Assembly (NCBI GenBank): GCA_963784065.1
Contig: CAWAQA010000005.1
Coordinates: 434,001 to 498,000 of the forward strand
Source: CAWAQA01 sp963784065
Lineage (GTDB): Bacteria; Acidobacteriota; Vicinamibacteria; Vicinamibacterales; UBA2999
Reading direction: 5' to 3'
Length of the DNA: 64,000 nucleotides
Shown: positions 9,907 to 19,264 of the stretch, one piece after another
Layout of the letters: every line of letters begins with the position of its first letter
How positions within the stretch are numbered: position 1 is the stretch's first letter
The notes under the pieces: model-generated
Told to the model about the DNA's origin: nothing
The model's input: only the letters and a program-made list of their open reading frames with translations
Database searches by the model: none
Translations under genes and position numbers: made by a program

Positions 9907-11725
9907 ATGGAAACGGTCACGCTGACCATTGACGGCCGGCCGATCACGGTCGAGAAGGGGAAGACGGTCCTGCAGGCGGCCATCGAGGCCGGCATCTCGG
10001 TCCCCTACTACTGCTATCACCCCGGCCTCGGCATCGACGGTTCCTGCCGCGTCTGCGTGGTCAAGATCGAGAAGATGCCGAAGCTGCAGACGTCGTGCTC
10101 GACGACCTGCAGTGACGGCATGGTTGTCTCCACGCGGGATGCCGAGACCGTGCAGGCGCGCGCGGGGGTCTTCGAGTTCCTGCTCGTCAACCACCCGCTC
10201 GACTGCCCGGTCTGCGACAAGGGTGGCGAGTGCCCGCTGCAGGACTTCTCCTATACGTTCGGGCCGGCGGAGAGCCGGATGGACTTCCCGCGCCGCGTGT
10301 TCGACGGCGAAGGGCGTCAAGGCCGACGTCGACTTCGGGCCGACGCTGATGCTCAATCGCAACCGCTGCATCCTGTGCACGCGCTGCGTCCGGTTCATGC
10401 GCGAGGTGGACAGCGACGCGCAGATCGGCATCGTGGATCGCGGCTACGGCAGCGAGATCGCGACGTTCCAGGAGCAGGGCGTGCACTCGCTCCTCTCCGG
10501 CAACCTCATGGACGTGTGCCCGGTCGGCGCCATCACGACGCGCGACTATCGCTTCAAGAGCCGCCCCTGGGACAACCCCAACGTCGTGGACACGATGTGC
10601 ACGCTGTGCGCGAAGGGCTGCAGCACCAGCGCGTGGCTCAAGGCCAAGCCGGAGTGGGCCCGCAGGCTCGCAGCTGATTCGCATGACGCCACGCTTCAAT
10701 CCAGAGGTGAACGGCTACTGGATGTGCGACATCGGGCGCTTCAACTATCACTGGATCGAGGGCGACACGCGCCTGCGCCGGCCGATGGTCCGGACCAGCG
10801 CCGGGCTCGAGAAAGTGGCGTGGCACGACGTCGAGCCCCGGCTGCGCGACCGCATCCAGGAAGCGGGATCGGCGGACCCGGCCTCGGTGCGCTTCCTCGT
10901 GTCGGCGCACGCGGCTACCGAGGAACTGTTCGTGTTGAAGCAGATGCTCGAGGGACTGCTCGGCGCGGACGGGCTGAAGTCGGTGAGCATCAGCGTGGAC
11001 CCGCAATGAGAAGCCGCAGCCGCCGGGTGTGAAGTTCAAGGTGCCCGCGACCAACGCCCCCAACGTCAACGGCGCGCGCGACCTCGGGTACGACGGTAGG
11101 CCAGGGCAACGAGGGGCTTCCCGACCTCGCGGAGCTGCGAACCGCCGTCGGCGCCGGACGCGTCAAAGCCGTGTACGTCCTCGACCCGGGGCCGGAGGGG
11201 TCGATCGGCGACGTGTCCTGGTTGATCGAGGCGCGCCGGAGCGGCACACTGCCGCTGCTGATCGTGCAGGGGGTCCTGATGACGCCGCTGGCGCAGGCGG
11301 CGGACATCGTGCTGGCTGGTGCCGCGTTCGTCGAGAAGGACGCGATTTACACGAACGACCAGGGCCGCACACAGGCGGCGTCGCTCGTCATCGCCGCCCC
11401 TGGCGAGGCGCGGGAGGATTGGCTGATCCTCGCGAACGTCGCGAAGTCGCTCGGCCTCGCGATGCCCTACAAGACGTCGAACGACGTCCGCCGGGCACTC
11501 GCCGCGGCGATGCCGGGCACGGGGTACGGCGAGGCCGACAAGATGGTGTTTGCGCGGCCGATTCCCGCACGGAACTGGCTGCAGGCATCGAACCCGTCGG
11601 AGCGCTGGAAATGGGACTTCATGTTCCAGGACCTGCCGCCCGTGAAGGGGCATTCGGTGCAGATGGAAGGGCTGCCGCTCGAAGGATCGGGCCCCGGCTA
11701 CATCCCTCTGAAACCGGTTGACTAG
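9907..11725 (+). CDS. nuoG: NADH-quinone oxidoreductase subunit G-like iron-sulfur protein, frameshifted
   Basis: The N-terminal [2Fe-2S] domain shows PYYCYHPGLG, GSCRVCVVKIE and the later LQTSC cysteine. Next come the His/Cys cluster site HPLDCPVCDKGGECPLQDFS, the N4-type [4Fe-4S] motif CILCTRCVRF with DVCPVGA, and the molybdopterin-family [4Fe-4S] motif CTLCAKGCS. The C-terminal region is a shortened molybdopterin-oxidoreductase-like domain (AADIVLAGAAFVEKDAIYTN). This architecture is complex I subunit NuoG, which carries electrons from the flavin arm. Shifts of +1 lie near 10316, 10665, 11007 and 11094; the joined length is about 605 residues. No other nuo genes are in the window. Its TAG stop is supplied by the end of a MITE-like repeat. 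Confidence 0.75.
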
Positions 11726-11826
11726 TGGATGTCTGTGATTGAGCGGGCTGCCCGCTGGTTGGCCCGCGAAATTGCTGTCGAAAGGCTGTCGTGGGCACTA
11801 CAGGTTCAGTTGATACAGTCCACTAG
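11722..11826 (-). mobile_element. MITE-like element, copy A (105 bp)
   Basis: The element begins CTAGTGG and ends CCACTAG, giving perfect 7-bp terminal inverted repeats. Its reverse complement aligns well, especially over the first 65 nt, with the element at 57181-57293; the ends read CTAGTGGACTGTATCAACTG here and CTAGTGGACTGTTCAGACTG there. It has no coding capacity. The TAG stop codon of the NuoG-like gene lies in its first bases. Confidence 0.65.
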
Positions 11827-11844
11827 ATCCGTGAACCGACAGTC

Positions 11845-11869
11845 GTAGGGGCCGGCTTCAGCCGGCCCA
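11845..11869. repeat. RLKPEA-family palindrome upstream of ccdA
   Basis: GGGCCGGCTTCAGCCGGCCC is a near-perfect inverted repeat of the family found inside mnmE and elsewhere. It lies 20 bp before the ccdA start, so it may also act as an RNA hairpin in the leader. Confidence 0.7.
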
Positions 11870-11888
11870 TTACCCGGCGCGAACCAAC

Positions 11889-12640
11889 ATGGAAGAAAAC
11901 GTCACGTTGCTGGCGGCGTTCGGCGCAGGGCTCCTGTCGTTCATTTCCCCCTGCGTGCTTCCGCTGATTCCCGGCTATCTCTCGTATATCTCCGGGATGT
12001 CCCTCGACGAGATGCGCGGCACGGGTGCCGCCGGCGCCGGCGTGGCGGTCGCGGCCCCCCCGAGGCGCGGCGGCGCGTGATCCTCTCCTCGCTCGCCTTC
12101 ATCCTCGGGTTCTCGATCGTGTTCGTGTCGCTCGGCGCGTCGGCGAGCGCCATCGGCCAGTTCATGATGGCGCGGCTGAACGTGCTCGGGAAGATCGCCG
12201 GCGCCATCATCATCGTGTTCGGACTGCACACGATGGGCGTCCTGCGCATCGAGTGGCTGTATCAGGAGAAGCGGGTCCAGACGAAACAACGCCCGGCCGG
12301 ATTTCTCGGCGCGACGCTTGTCGGCATCGCGTTCGCCTTCGGGTGGACGCCGTGCATCGGACCAATCCTCGCCGGAATCCTGGCGATTGCAGCGACACAG
12401 GATACGGTGGGCAACGGCGTCCGGCTGCTGGCCGCGTATTCGCTCGGCCTCGCCGTGCCGTTCTTCGCCACCGCGCTGGCCATCAATCGCTTCTTCGCGG
12501 CGTTCGCGAAGATACGCCGCCACTATCACAAGATCGAGCTCGCGTCGGGCGCGCTCCTCATCGTGATCGGCGTGCTCATCTTCACGAACCAGTTCACCGT
12601 CATCGCGCAGTGGCTGACGCCGTACCTGCCTGTTTACTGA
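11889..12640 (+). CDS. ccdA: Cytochrome c biogenesis protein CcdA, one frameshift
   Basis: This DsbD/CcdA-family inner-membrane protein moves reducing equivalents from cytoplasmic thioredoxin to the periplasm. The two redox cysteines are present in the expected helices: SPCVLPLIPGY near residue 20 and GWTPCIGPILAG near residue 155. Six hydrophobic helices can be counted. The frame slips near 12055, next to a run of seven C, in the loop after the first helix; the direction (-1) differs from most other shifts in the window. The joined length is about 250 residues, normal for short CcdA. It stands alone; no cytochrome c assembly or thioredoxin-like gene adjoins it. It is convergent with the porin gene. 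Confidence 0.85.
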
Positions 12641-12655
12641 CGCGCGGCGAACGGT

Positions 12656-13948
12656 TCACCACCCGACCCGGATTCCGGTTATCCACGACAGGCCTGAATA
12701 CGCACCGCCGTCGTTGGCGGCGTCGTTCATGTCCGCGTACTGAAGGCCGCTCTGTAACTTGAGCTTGTGGCCGTAGAAGTAGTAGTTCGCGCCAACATAC
12801 CCTTCGTTGTAGAGGTCACCCCGGCCTTCAACCACGCGGTTCTCATACGTGCCGAGCGGTACTCCGTTCGGATGAGAACTGTCGAGGAAGGTATAGCGTG
12901 CGATGAACTGCAACTTGTCGGTGATGTTGACGAACGGCATGCCCATGAAGCCCCAGAGGTCGCTCTGGCCCAGGTACCCGGACCCCGCCGACACGTCGGT
13001 TCGCACGCCCCACCTGCCTGCGTCCAGCTTCAGGTTGATCGACGCGACATGTTCGAGCCGCCGCGTGAACGTGTTATCCGCATCCGGATGCTGGTACACG
13101 TAGTTGCCGGTCAGCAGCGCCTCCTTCACCCCGAGCGGCTGCGCAAAGTCGTAGCCGAGGACGCCAAGCGTGAACATGCCACCGCTGAACTCTCCGAATT
13201 CCCGGTTCGCCTCGCCTGACGAGTACCCGCCGCCGCGGTACACCCAGCGCCCGACCTTCCCGGAGACGCTGACGCCGGGTATGTACTCCTGCGGAAACCA
13301 CATGTTGTTCGTCAGGTTGCTGCGATCGATGGTGATGAGCTCCCTCGACGAGGTGGCGCCGTCCATCGTGAACGGTACGCCCTGCTTGCCGACGGTGATC
13401 GCGAGCTTGCCGCTCCGCGCCCATTGCAGATAGAAGTCGGTGAACCGCAGGTAGAACGGGTCCCGCTCCTGAGGGTTCACTTCCACCTCGCCGTGCAGCG
13501 TCCACGTGCGGAACAACGTGATTCTCGGACCCAGCCGCATCCGGCGTACGTTCCACTCGTCGAGGTCGCCTTCGTCCGCGTCGATGGCGGCGAACTCGTG
13601 CTGATAGCGGCCGCTGAACAAGACTTTCTGCACGATGGGGTTCGTGTCGTTGCTGTACCACTCGGCGAACTTCCAAATCCGGTCGTAGATGGACGGTCCC
13701 TCGACGTTCCCGCCGGTGTTTGTTCCCTGGGCAGACAGCGGGAGGCCGAGATCCCGCGGCGGGAGTCGGATATCCCTCAGGGAAACGTTCGTCGTATCTA
13801 TTTGTCCATCTGTAGGGCCGGTGGACTGCTCCGCTGCAGGCATCTGCGCGTGCGCGAAAGGTGCCTGTCCGAGGAGAAGGCCGAGGGTGGCCCCGCTTCT
13901 GATGGCGGCTCGAACGAATCGGGTGACGTGTTTTCGCAGGCGATGCAT
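12656..13948 (-). CDS. Phosphate-selective porin (OprO/OprP family)
   Basis: This intact 430-residue outer-membrane protein starts with a clear signal peptide (SGATLGLLLGQAPFAHAQ). The mature part has the features of OprO/OprP porins: alternating beta strands, a FSGRYQHEFAAIDAD strand, RRMRLGPRITLF, FTDFYLQWARSGKLAITVGK, and a last strand ending in an aromatic residue (ITGIRVGW), the usual beta-barrel assembly signal. Such porins form anion-selective channels, often for phosphate or pyrophosphate, though the specificity here is unproven. It is divergent from a GAF membrane protein gene and has a leader of about 40 nt. Confidence 0.85.
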   Translation of the reverse strand: MHRLRKHVTRFVRAAIRSGATLGLLLGQAPFAHAQMPAAEQSTGPTDGQIDTTNVSLRDIRLPPRDLGLPLSAQGTNTGGNVEGPSIYDRIWKFAEWYSNDTNPIVQKVLFSGRYQHEFAAIDADEGDLDEWNVRRMRLGPRITLFRTWTLHGEVEVNPQERDPFYLRFTDFYLQWARSGKLAITVGKQGVPFTMDGATSSRELITIDRSNLTNNMWFPQEYIPGVSVSGKVGRWVYRGGGYSSGEANREFGEFSGGMFTLGVLGYDFAQPLGVKEALLTGNYVYQHPDADNTFTRRLEHVASINLKLDAGRWGVRTDVSAGSGYLGQSDLWGFMGMPFVNITDKLQFIARYTFLDSSHPNGVPLGTYENRVVEGRGDLYNEGYVGANYYFYGHKLKLQSGLQYADMNDAANDGGAYSGLSWITGIRVGW

Positions 13949-13991
13949 CCATCGATGTGCAGCTTACCGGCGCTACGTTTTCCGACGATAT

Positions 13992-14021
13992 TAAATCTGT
14001 GTAACCGGGCACGGCTGTCAA
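13992..14021 (-). promoter_or_regulatory. Candidate sigma-70 promoter of the porin gene
   Basis: On the minus strand TTGACA (14016-14021) is a perfect -35. The best -10, GATTTA, lies 18 nt downstream (13992-13997), with TTTAAT overlapping it. The -10 match is weak, so its exact place is uncertain. Confidence 0.35.
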
Positions 14022-14096
14022 CATCGCCGGTCCCTGGGCGTGAGGCGCGCCGCGGCCGTTCCCTGAGCAAAATTGGGAGTTGGAAGTTGGTTACGC

Positions 14097-14102
14097 TATC
14101 CT
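14097..14102 (+). promoter_or_regulatory. -10-like TATCCT box, 7 nt before the GAF-protein start
   Basis: TATCCT has a TTGGGA sequence 18 nt upstream (14073-14078) as a possible -35. The closeness to ATG 14110 suggests a leaderless mRNA. Confidence 0.4.
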
Positions 14103-14109
14103 GTCGGCC

Positions 14110-15288
14110 ATGGGGTCACGGCGTGTCCGGCGCTTTGTCTTCGCGCTGCTGGTCCTTGCCGGTCTCGGCGCTGTCGCGCTGACCTGGGACCTGCAGCGCC
14201 GCGTCGCGGCGATCGAGCGTGCCGCGTATGAGGTGGACGCCCGGCTCAACCGGATGATTGACGCCACCGGCGATATTGCCGCCGCGCAGCAGGCCTACGT
14301 GGGTGTCGGCCAGCAGGACGATCCCTGGTTCGCGCGAGTCGCCTCCCTTCTCCGGCAGCTCGAGGACGACCTCTCCGCGGCCGCGACGGCGGTGCGATCG
14401 CCCGAGGCGCGCACGGCACTGGTTGGGCCGATCACGGACGCGGCCACGAGCCTTGGCCAGTTCGATTCACAAGTGCGCGAGAATCTCCGGCTTGGCGAAG
14501 AGCTGATCGCGGCCGACCGGATCTTCGCGGACGGACACGCCGCGCTCGACTCTTTGTCCGCGCAGCTGAGCGACGTCCGTGAGGCGGAGCGCGCGGCGCT
14601 CGGTGGCGAGCGCGACGTGCTGGTACGTCAGACGTGGACCACGCTCGGCGCCACCGCCCTGCTGTGGCTGCTTGGCCTCGCCTTGCTCGTGCGAGTACCT
14701 GCCCGCCGGCAGGATCCCGCTCCTCGCGTGATCGAAGCTGCCGCGCCGGCGGTCGAACCGCCGCCGGTGCTCGAGCCTGGTCCGCCCGCGCGGCCGCCGC
14801 TCGATCTCAGGTCGGTTGCAGATGTGTGCATCGCGTTCTCGCGGATGACCGCAGCCGGTGAGCTGCCTGCCCTTCTCGCCCGCGCCGCGTCGATCCTCGA
14901 TGCCTCCGGCCTCATCATCTGGATAGGCGCCGGCGAGCAGCTCTTCGCAGTCACCGCGCACGGGTACGACCCTCGCGTCATCGACCGGCTCGGACCGATT
15001 GGCAGGAACGCCGACAACGCCACGGCCGCGTCCTGGCGCAGCGGCGAGGTGAAGGTCGTTCCCGGCGACCTGATGTCCAACGGAGCCGTCGTCGCGCCCA
15101 TGTTCAGTCCCGACGCCTGCATCGGCGTGCTGGCCGCCGAAGTCCGTCACGGACGGGAGGACGACGCGGAGACATGCGCCGTGACCTCCATGATTGCCGC
15201 TCAACTGGCCACCGTCGTCTCGGCCTGGCCCGCCGCCAGCGCCGCGGCCGACGAGACGCCACCTGTGACCGCGGCGACCGGTTCGTAG
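14110..15288 (+). CDS. Membrane-anchored GAF-domain protein
   Basis: This 392-residue protein has a transmembrane helix at residues 8-26 (FVFALLVLAGLGAVALTW), a helical periplasmic region of about 150 residues rich in Ala, Glu and Arg, a second helix near residue 180 (LGATALLWLLGLALLV), a proline-rich linker (EPPPVLEPGPPARPPLDL) and a C-terminal GAF-like domain (ASILDASGLIIWIG ... MFSPDACIGVLAAEV). The layout is that of a sensor without an output domain; no kinase, GGDEF or phosphatase module is attached. The frame is intact. ATG 14110 is preferred over an upstream TTG because it follows a -10-like box directly. The ligand is unknown. Confidence 0.65.
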   Translation: MGSRRVRRFVFALLVLAGLGAVALTWDLQRRVAAIERAAYEVDARLNRMIDATGDIAAAQQAYVGVGQQDDPWFARVASLLRQLEDDLSAAATAVRSPEARTALVGPITDAATSLGQFDSQVRENLRLGEELIAADRIFADGHAALDSLSAQLSDVREAERAALGGERDVLVRQTWTTLGATALLWLLGLALLVRVPARRQDPAPRVIEAAAPAVEPPPVLEPGPPARPPLDLRSVADVCIAFSRMTAAGELPALLARAASILDASGLIIWIGAGEQLFAVTAHGYDPRVIDRLGPIGRNADNATAASWRSGEVKVVPGDLMSNGAVVAPMFSPDACIGVLAAEVRHGREDDAETCAVTSMIAAQLATVVSAWPAASAAADETPPVTAATGS

Positions 15289-15356
15289 AAACGGCTCAGT
15301 GCCTCGGCGTGTCGTCACTCCACCAGTGGCATGTCCCTCCTGAATCACTACCGCCG

Positions 15357-16215
15357 TTAGACAGGCAGGACACTGCGCGGCTCGGTGAGGAGCTCCGGCA
15401 CCATCACCTTGACGGTCATTTCCTTCTTGTCGCGCAAGAGCCGCATCTCGAGCACTGAGCCTGGCTTTGCGTCGCGCACGGCGCGCGTGACGTCGTTCAC
15501 GCTCTTCACAGGACGGCCGTTGAGGGCGGTGATCACGTCACCGGCCTTGAGTCCCCCCTGGGCCGCTGCCGATCCGGTCATCACCGAAGACACCAGGACT
15601 CCTTCCGTCGCGCCGAAGTAGCTGGCGAGCTGGTCGCTCAGTGGCGCGAGTGTGACGCCGATCTGGCCGCGCGGCGACACCTGCAGATCGGGCGTCGGGT
15701 CGAGATCGGCCGGCAAGTCCTGCATCTGCGGCAGCGCGCGCAGGCGCTGCTGGAGTTGCGGCAGATCGGGAAGAGCGCTGCAGCAGAGGGTCGCCGGCTT
15801 CCGGCGTGATCTCGAGGTCGCGACGCGATCCAGCGCGGACGATCGTGCCCTTGATCCCGCGTCCCGGCGGGGTTTCACGCACGAGGCGCATGAAGTGGCG
15901 CACGCCGCGCACGCGCTCGCCGTCGAACTCCACGACGATGTCGCCGGTCATCAGGCCGGCGCGCGCCGCCGGGCTTCCTTCACGCACCGCCTCGACGAGC
16001 ACACCGCCTGCCTGTGCCAGCTTGGCCCTGGCGATCTCGTCGCTGTTCAGCTCGCGAACCGAGACGCCGACCTCGCTGCCACCGCCCTCGAGCATCATCT
16101 CGGATATCCTCGGCATCGTCCGGCCGCGTACCTGCGCCTCGAGCGCCGGCGTCACCGCCGCAATCCATACCATCAGTGCGGCGCCCCCGACGACGCCCAC
16201 GACCTTCTTTCGCAT
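15357..16215 (-). CDS. Secreted double-PDZ-domain protein, one frameshift
   Basis: An N-terminal signal peptide (VVGGAALMVWIAAVTPALEAQ) is followed by two PDZ domains: the first with GVSVRELNSDEIARAK and GLMTGDIVVEFDGERVRG, the second with IGVTLAPLSDQLASYFG, GLKAGDVITALNGRPV and LRLLRDKKEMTVKV. A glutamine/leucine-rich linker (LPQLQQRLRALPQMQ) joins them. A +1 shift near 15780 separates the two halves; joined it is about 285 residues. There is no trypsin-like protease domain, so it differs from DegP/DegQ and may be an adaptor or scaffold. A GGAGG ribosome site precedes ATG 16215. It is divergent from glnA. Confidence 0.65.
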
Positions 16216-16341
16216 TACCCCATCCTCCGGCCGCCTGCGTGGGTCTGACCCCAGGGTACGGCCCGCGTCGCGGAACGCGCGGGTCCGCATGCGTCATTTC
16301 GCTTCATACGTCTCTGACGAGGAGGCCCAGCAAAAAGTTGG

Positions 16342-16347
16342 CATAAT
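16342..16347 (+). promoter_or_regulatory. -10-like CATAAT box, 7 nt before the glnA start
   Basis: CATAAT matches five of six bases of TATAAT and stands 7 nt before ATG 16355. There is no Shine-Dalgarno between them and no convincing -35. Confidence 0.4.
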
Positions 16348-16354
16348 CGGGTCC

Positions 16355-17692
16355 ATGCCCACAGACGACCGGAAGGCGCGGATTCTCGAGCGCGTCGAGC
16401 GCGAGAAGGTCAAGTTCATGCGCCTCCAGTTCACGGATATTCTCGGCGCGACGAAGAACGTCGAGGTGCCGGACCGGCAGTTCGAGGAGGCGCTCGACGG
16501 CCACATCATGTTCGACGGCTCATCCATCGAGGGGTTCGTTCGAATCGAAGAGTCGGACATGTATCTCAAGCCCGACCTCAGCACGTTTCAGGTGATGCCT
16601 TGGACGTACGCGGGATCGGAGCGCGTCGGGCGCATCATCTGCGACATCGCGAACCCGGACGGGACGGCGTTCGCCGGGTGTCCGCGTACTGCGCTGAAGC
16701 GCGTCATCGCGCTCGCGCGCGACAAGGGATTCGCGATGCGCGCCGGGCCCGAGGCCGAATTCTTCCTGTTCCAGCGCCGTCCGAACGGCGAGCCGACGAC
16801 CGAGACGCACGACTCCGGCGGATACTTCGATCTGACCCCCGTCGATCTCGGCGAGGACGTTCGCCGCGAGATCGTGCTGTCGCTGGAGCAGATCGGATTC
16901 CACGTCGAGGCTGCGCATCACGAGGTGGCGCCTGGCCAGCATGAAGTCGACTTCCGTCACGACGAAGCGCTGGTCACCGCGGACAACGTCAGCACGTTCC
17001 GCTTCGTCGTGAAGAACGTGGCGAACAGAAACGGGCTGCACGCGACCTTCATGCCCAAGCCGGTCTTCGGCATCAACGGCAGCGGCATGCACACGCACCA
17101 GTCGCTGTTCGCGAACGGCAGGAACACATTCTACGAGGAGCGGGCCGAGTGGGAGCTGAGCCGCACCTGCCTCAACTACATCGGCGGGCTCCTGCGGCAT
17201 GCGAAGGGGTTCTGTGCGATCACGAACCCGCTGGTGAACTCGTACAAGCGTCTCGTGCCCGGGTACGAAGCGCCGACGGCGATCGCGTGGTCGCAGCGTA
17301 ACCGCAGCCCGCTGGTGCGCGTGCCCGCCGCCCGCGGAGAGGACACCCGGATCGAGCTGCGCATGCCGGACCCTTCCTGCAACCCCTACCTGGCGCTCGC
17401 GGCGATGCTGCGAGCCGGGCTCGACGGCATCGAGCGGCAGATCGATCCGGGGCCGCCGGTGAACAAGAACATCTATACGATGAGCCACCGCGAGCGGCGT
17501 CACCTCCGCATCGACGAGCTGCCTGGCAACCTGAGCGAGGCGCTCGACGAGCTGGAGAAGAACGACCTTATGCGGGAGACGCTCGGCGACCACATCTTCG
17601 ACCACTTCGTTGACGCCAAGCGCGCCGAGTGGGACAGCTACATCCGCCACGTGTCCCCATGGGAGGTCGATCGGTACCTCAATACTTATTAG
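16355..17692 (+). CDS. glnA: Glutamine synthetase, type I
   Basis: This enzyme makes glutamine from glutamate, ammonia and ATP in the cytoplasm. The frame is intact at 445 residues, the length of the GSI-alpha form. Motifs include FMRLQFTDILGATKN, MFDGSSIEGF with the catalytic Asp loop, GPEAEFFLF for metal binding, INGSGMHTHQSLF for ATP and metal, and RNRSPLVRVPAARGEDTRIE for glutamate and phosphate binding. The GSI-beta adenylylation loop (NLYDLP) is replaced by NIYTMSHRERR, so regulation by GlnE is unlikely. ATG 16355 is followed by the normal N-terminus and preceded by a -10-like box. It is divergent from the PDZ protein gene. Confidence 0.93.
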   Translation: MPTDDRKARILERVEREKVKFMRLQFTDILGATKNVEVPDRQFEEALDGHIMFDGSSIEGFVRIEESDMYLKPDLSTFQVMPWTYAGSERVGRIICDIANPDGTAFAGCPRTALKRVIALARDKGFAMRAGPEAEFFLFQRRPNGEPTTETHDSGGYFDLTPVDLGEDVRREIVLSLEQIGFHVEAAHHEVAPGQHEVDFRHDEALVTADNVSTFRFVVKNVANRNGLHATFMPKPVFGINGSGMHTHQSLFANGRNTFYEERAEWELSRTCLNYIGGLLRHAKGFCAITNPLVNSYKRLVPGYEAPTAIAWSQRNRSPLVRVPAARGEDTRIELRMPDPSCNPYLALAAMLRAGLDGIERQIDPGPPVNKNIYTMSHRERRHLRIDELPGNLSEALDELEKNDLMRETLGDHIFDHFVDAKRAEWDSYIRHVSPWEVDRYLNTY

Positions 17693-17977
17693 GCGGCCGA
17701 AATCCCACCTTCTCGGCCTGTTTCAGGCGTTGACCGCAGGCATCAGTCTTGAAATAGAGGCCCGCGGTTGCCCCGGGTCAACGGGATGCGTCACTTCAGG
17801 CAGGCGCTGGCATCACCGCATCCCGCTTCGCAGGCTTCACGATCCGGGGCGACCAATGAAGAGGGCCGAGGAATCAGGGCCCGGGACTCGCGTGAGCCTC
17901 AGGATCGTAGCCAGGTTTCATGTGACTCCTGGCTCCCTGAGCCGCGGGGCCTGCAGGTTCACCAATTGAGGGCCGCC
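17693..17977. other. Intergenic region with weak CCTGAG-type repeat
   Basis: No gene is seen. A short inverted pair (GGCCGA and TCGGCC, 13 nt loop) follows the glnA stop but lacks a T-run. From about 17860 the sequence resembles the CCTGAGCCC palindrome family (AATCAGGGCCCGGG, GAGCCTCAGG, TCCCTGAGCCGCGGGGCC). Confidence 0.4.
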
Positions 17978-18325
17978 ATGAACCGACTAGTCGCCGTCGC
18001 ACTCCTCAGCGCGTTCCTGATCGGCGGATGTGCCGCACGCGGCGTCCGGATCGCGGAGCTGAAGGACCAGCCGACGAAATACGATGACAAGTCCGTCAGC
18101 ATCACCGGTACGGTGACCAGCAGCTGGGGCATCCCACTCGTCCCGTTCCAGCTTTATAACGTGGACGACGGTTCGGGAGAGATCACCGTCGTGTCCAACT
18201 CGGGCCGGACGCCGACGAAAGGCACGCGGGTCGAGGTCAAGGGCAAGATCAACGAGTTCGCCACGTTCGGCGGCCGCTCCATCGGCCTGCACATTCAGGA
18301 GCAGGATCGGAGAGTCAAGAGCTGA
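17978..18325 (+). CDS. OB-fold lipoprotein of unknown function
   Basis: This 115-residue protein has a lipoprotein signal peptide ending in the lipobox IGGC (cysteine at residue 18). The mature part looks like a small OB-fold: SVSITGTVTSSWG, FQLYNVDDGSGEITVV, TRVEVKGKINEFATFGGRSI. Such bacterial OB-fold (tOB/BOF-like) proteins are periplasmic and bind ligands that are mostly unknown. The frame is intact and ATG 17978 begins the signal peptide. The next gene, about 170 bp downstream, is ATP synthase subunit a, but a functional link is not implied. Confidence 0.6.
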   Translation: MNRLVAVALLSAFLIGGCAARGVRIAELKDQPTKYDDKSVSITGTVTSSWGIPLVPFQLYNVDDGSGEITVVSNSGRTPTKGTRVEVKGKINEFATFGGRSIGLHIQEQDRRVKS

Positions 18326-18496
18326 GCTCGGTCGGTCTGCGATCTGCGGTCTCCCGGCTGCGGTCTTCGGTGGGGGTGGGCGGTTCGACGTCCCACCCCG
18401 TTTTCTTGTACGATCCTCGAGCAAGCCGGCGTCCACAGGACCCCGGCCACGTGCGTGATCGCCGGGCCGGAGACCGAAGGCCGTAAACCGAAGACC

Positions 18497-19246
18497 ATGG
18501 AAAAACTGGAACACCCGCTCCTCATCGTCGATCTCGTCAACCACCTGGCGGCGTGGATCGCCACAGCCCTGGGAATCGCGGTCGAGAACCCGGCTGAGAT
18601 CGTCCCCGACTACCTCGTGATGTGCGGGGTCATCGTGCTGGCCGTGCTCGCGCTCGGCCTGTTCGTTCGCTCGCGCTTGAGCGTCGAGAAGCCGGGCAAG
18701 ACGCAAATCGTCCTCGAGGATCTGATTGGCTACGTCCAGGGGATGTTGAAAGAGGACATCGGGGCGAAGGGCCCGCGCTACCTGACCGTGGTCGCGACGA
18801 TCGGCGCGTTCATCTGGATCGGCAACCTGATGGGCGGGGTGCCGGGACTCATCCCGGCGACGATGAACATCAACGTGACGCTCGCGTGTGCGCTGGTGGT
18901 CTGGATCTACTACCACTTCCAGGGCGTGAAGGAACAGGGGCTCGTGTCCTACCTGAAGCACTTCGCGGCGCCCCCCGGCATACCGGTCGTGCTCGCGCCG
19001 ATCATGTTGCCCATCGAGGTCATCAGCCACCTCTCGCGCGTCATGTCGCTTTCGCTGCGTCTCTTCGGCAACGTCTTCGGCGAGAAGCTCGTCGTCCTGA
19101 TTCTGGCGAGCATCGTGCCCTTCATCATCCCGCTGCCGATCATGTTCCTCGGCGTGATCATCGGCACCCTGCAGGCATTGATCTTCATCAAGCTGACGAT
19201 GATCTACCTGTCGGCCGCCGTCGCGACGGAACACGAACATCACTAG
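18497..19246 (+). CDS. atpB: ATP synthase F0 subunit a
   Basis: This 249-residue integral membrane subunit forms the proton half-channels against the c-ring. It has five to six hydrophobic helices and the conserved helix with the essential arginine, SLSLRLFGNVFGEKLV, near residue 190, followed by the C-terminal helix LGVIIGTLQALIFIKLTMIYL. The C-terminus ends in TEHEHH. It stands about 33 kb from the other ATP synthase genes (46.3-52.4 kb), as also happens in other phyla where F0 and F1 clusters are split. No subunit c gene follows; the space after it holds only a palindromic repeat. Confidence 0.92.
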   Translation: MEKLEHPLLIVDLVNHLAAWIATALGIAVENPAEIVPDYLVMCGVIVLAVLALGLFVRSRLSVEKPGKTQIVLEDLIGYVQGMLKEDIGAKGPRYLTVVATIGAFIWIGNLMGGVPGLIPATMNINVTLACALVVWIYYHFQGVKEQGLVSYLKHFAAPPGIPVVLAPIMLPIEVISHLSRVMSLSLRLFGNVFGEKLVVLILASIVPFIIPLPIMFLGVIIGTLQALIFIKLTMIYLSAAVATEHEHH

Positions 19247-19264
19247 AGACGGCGGCGTTCACGA

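Noticed and set aside
16304..16504. Minus-strand small frame opposite the glnA 5' end
   Set aside because: It lies opposite a highly conserved gene and shows no motif or ribosome site.
17693..17720. Rho-independent terminator after glnA
   Set aside because: The GGCCGA/TCGGCC pair has a long loop and no T-run, so it cannot be supported as an intrinsic terminator.
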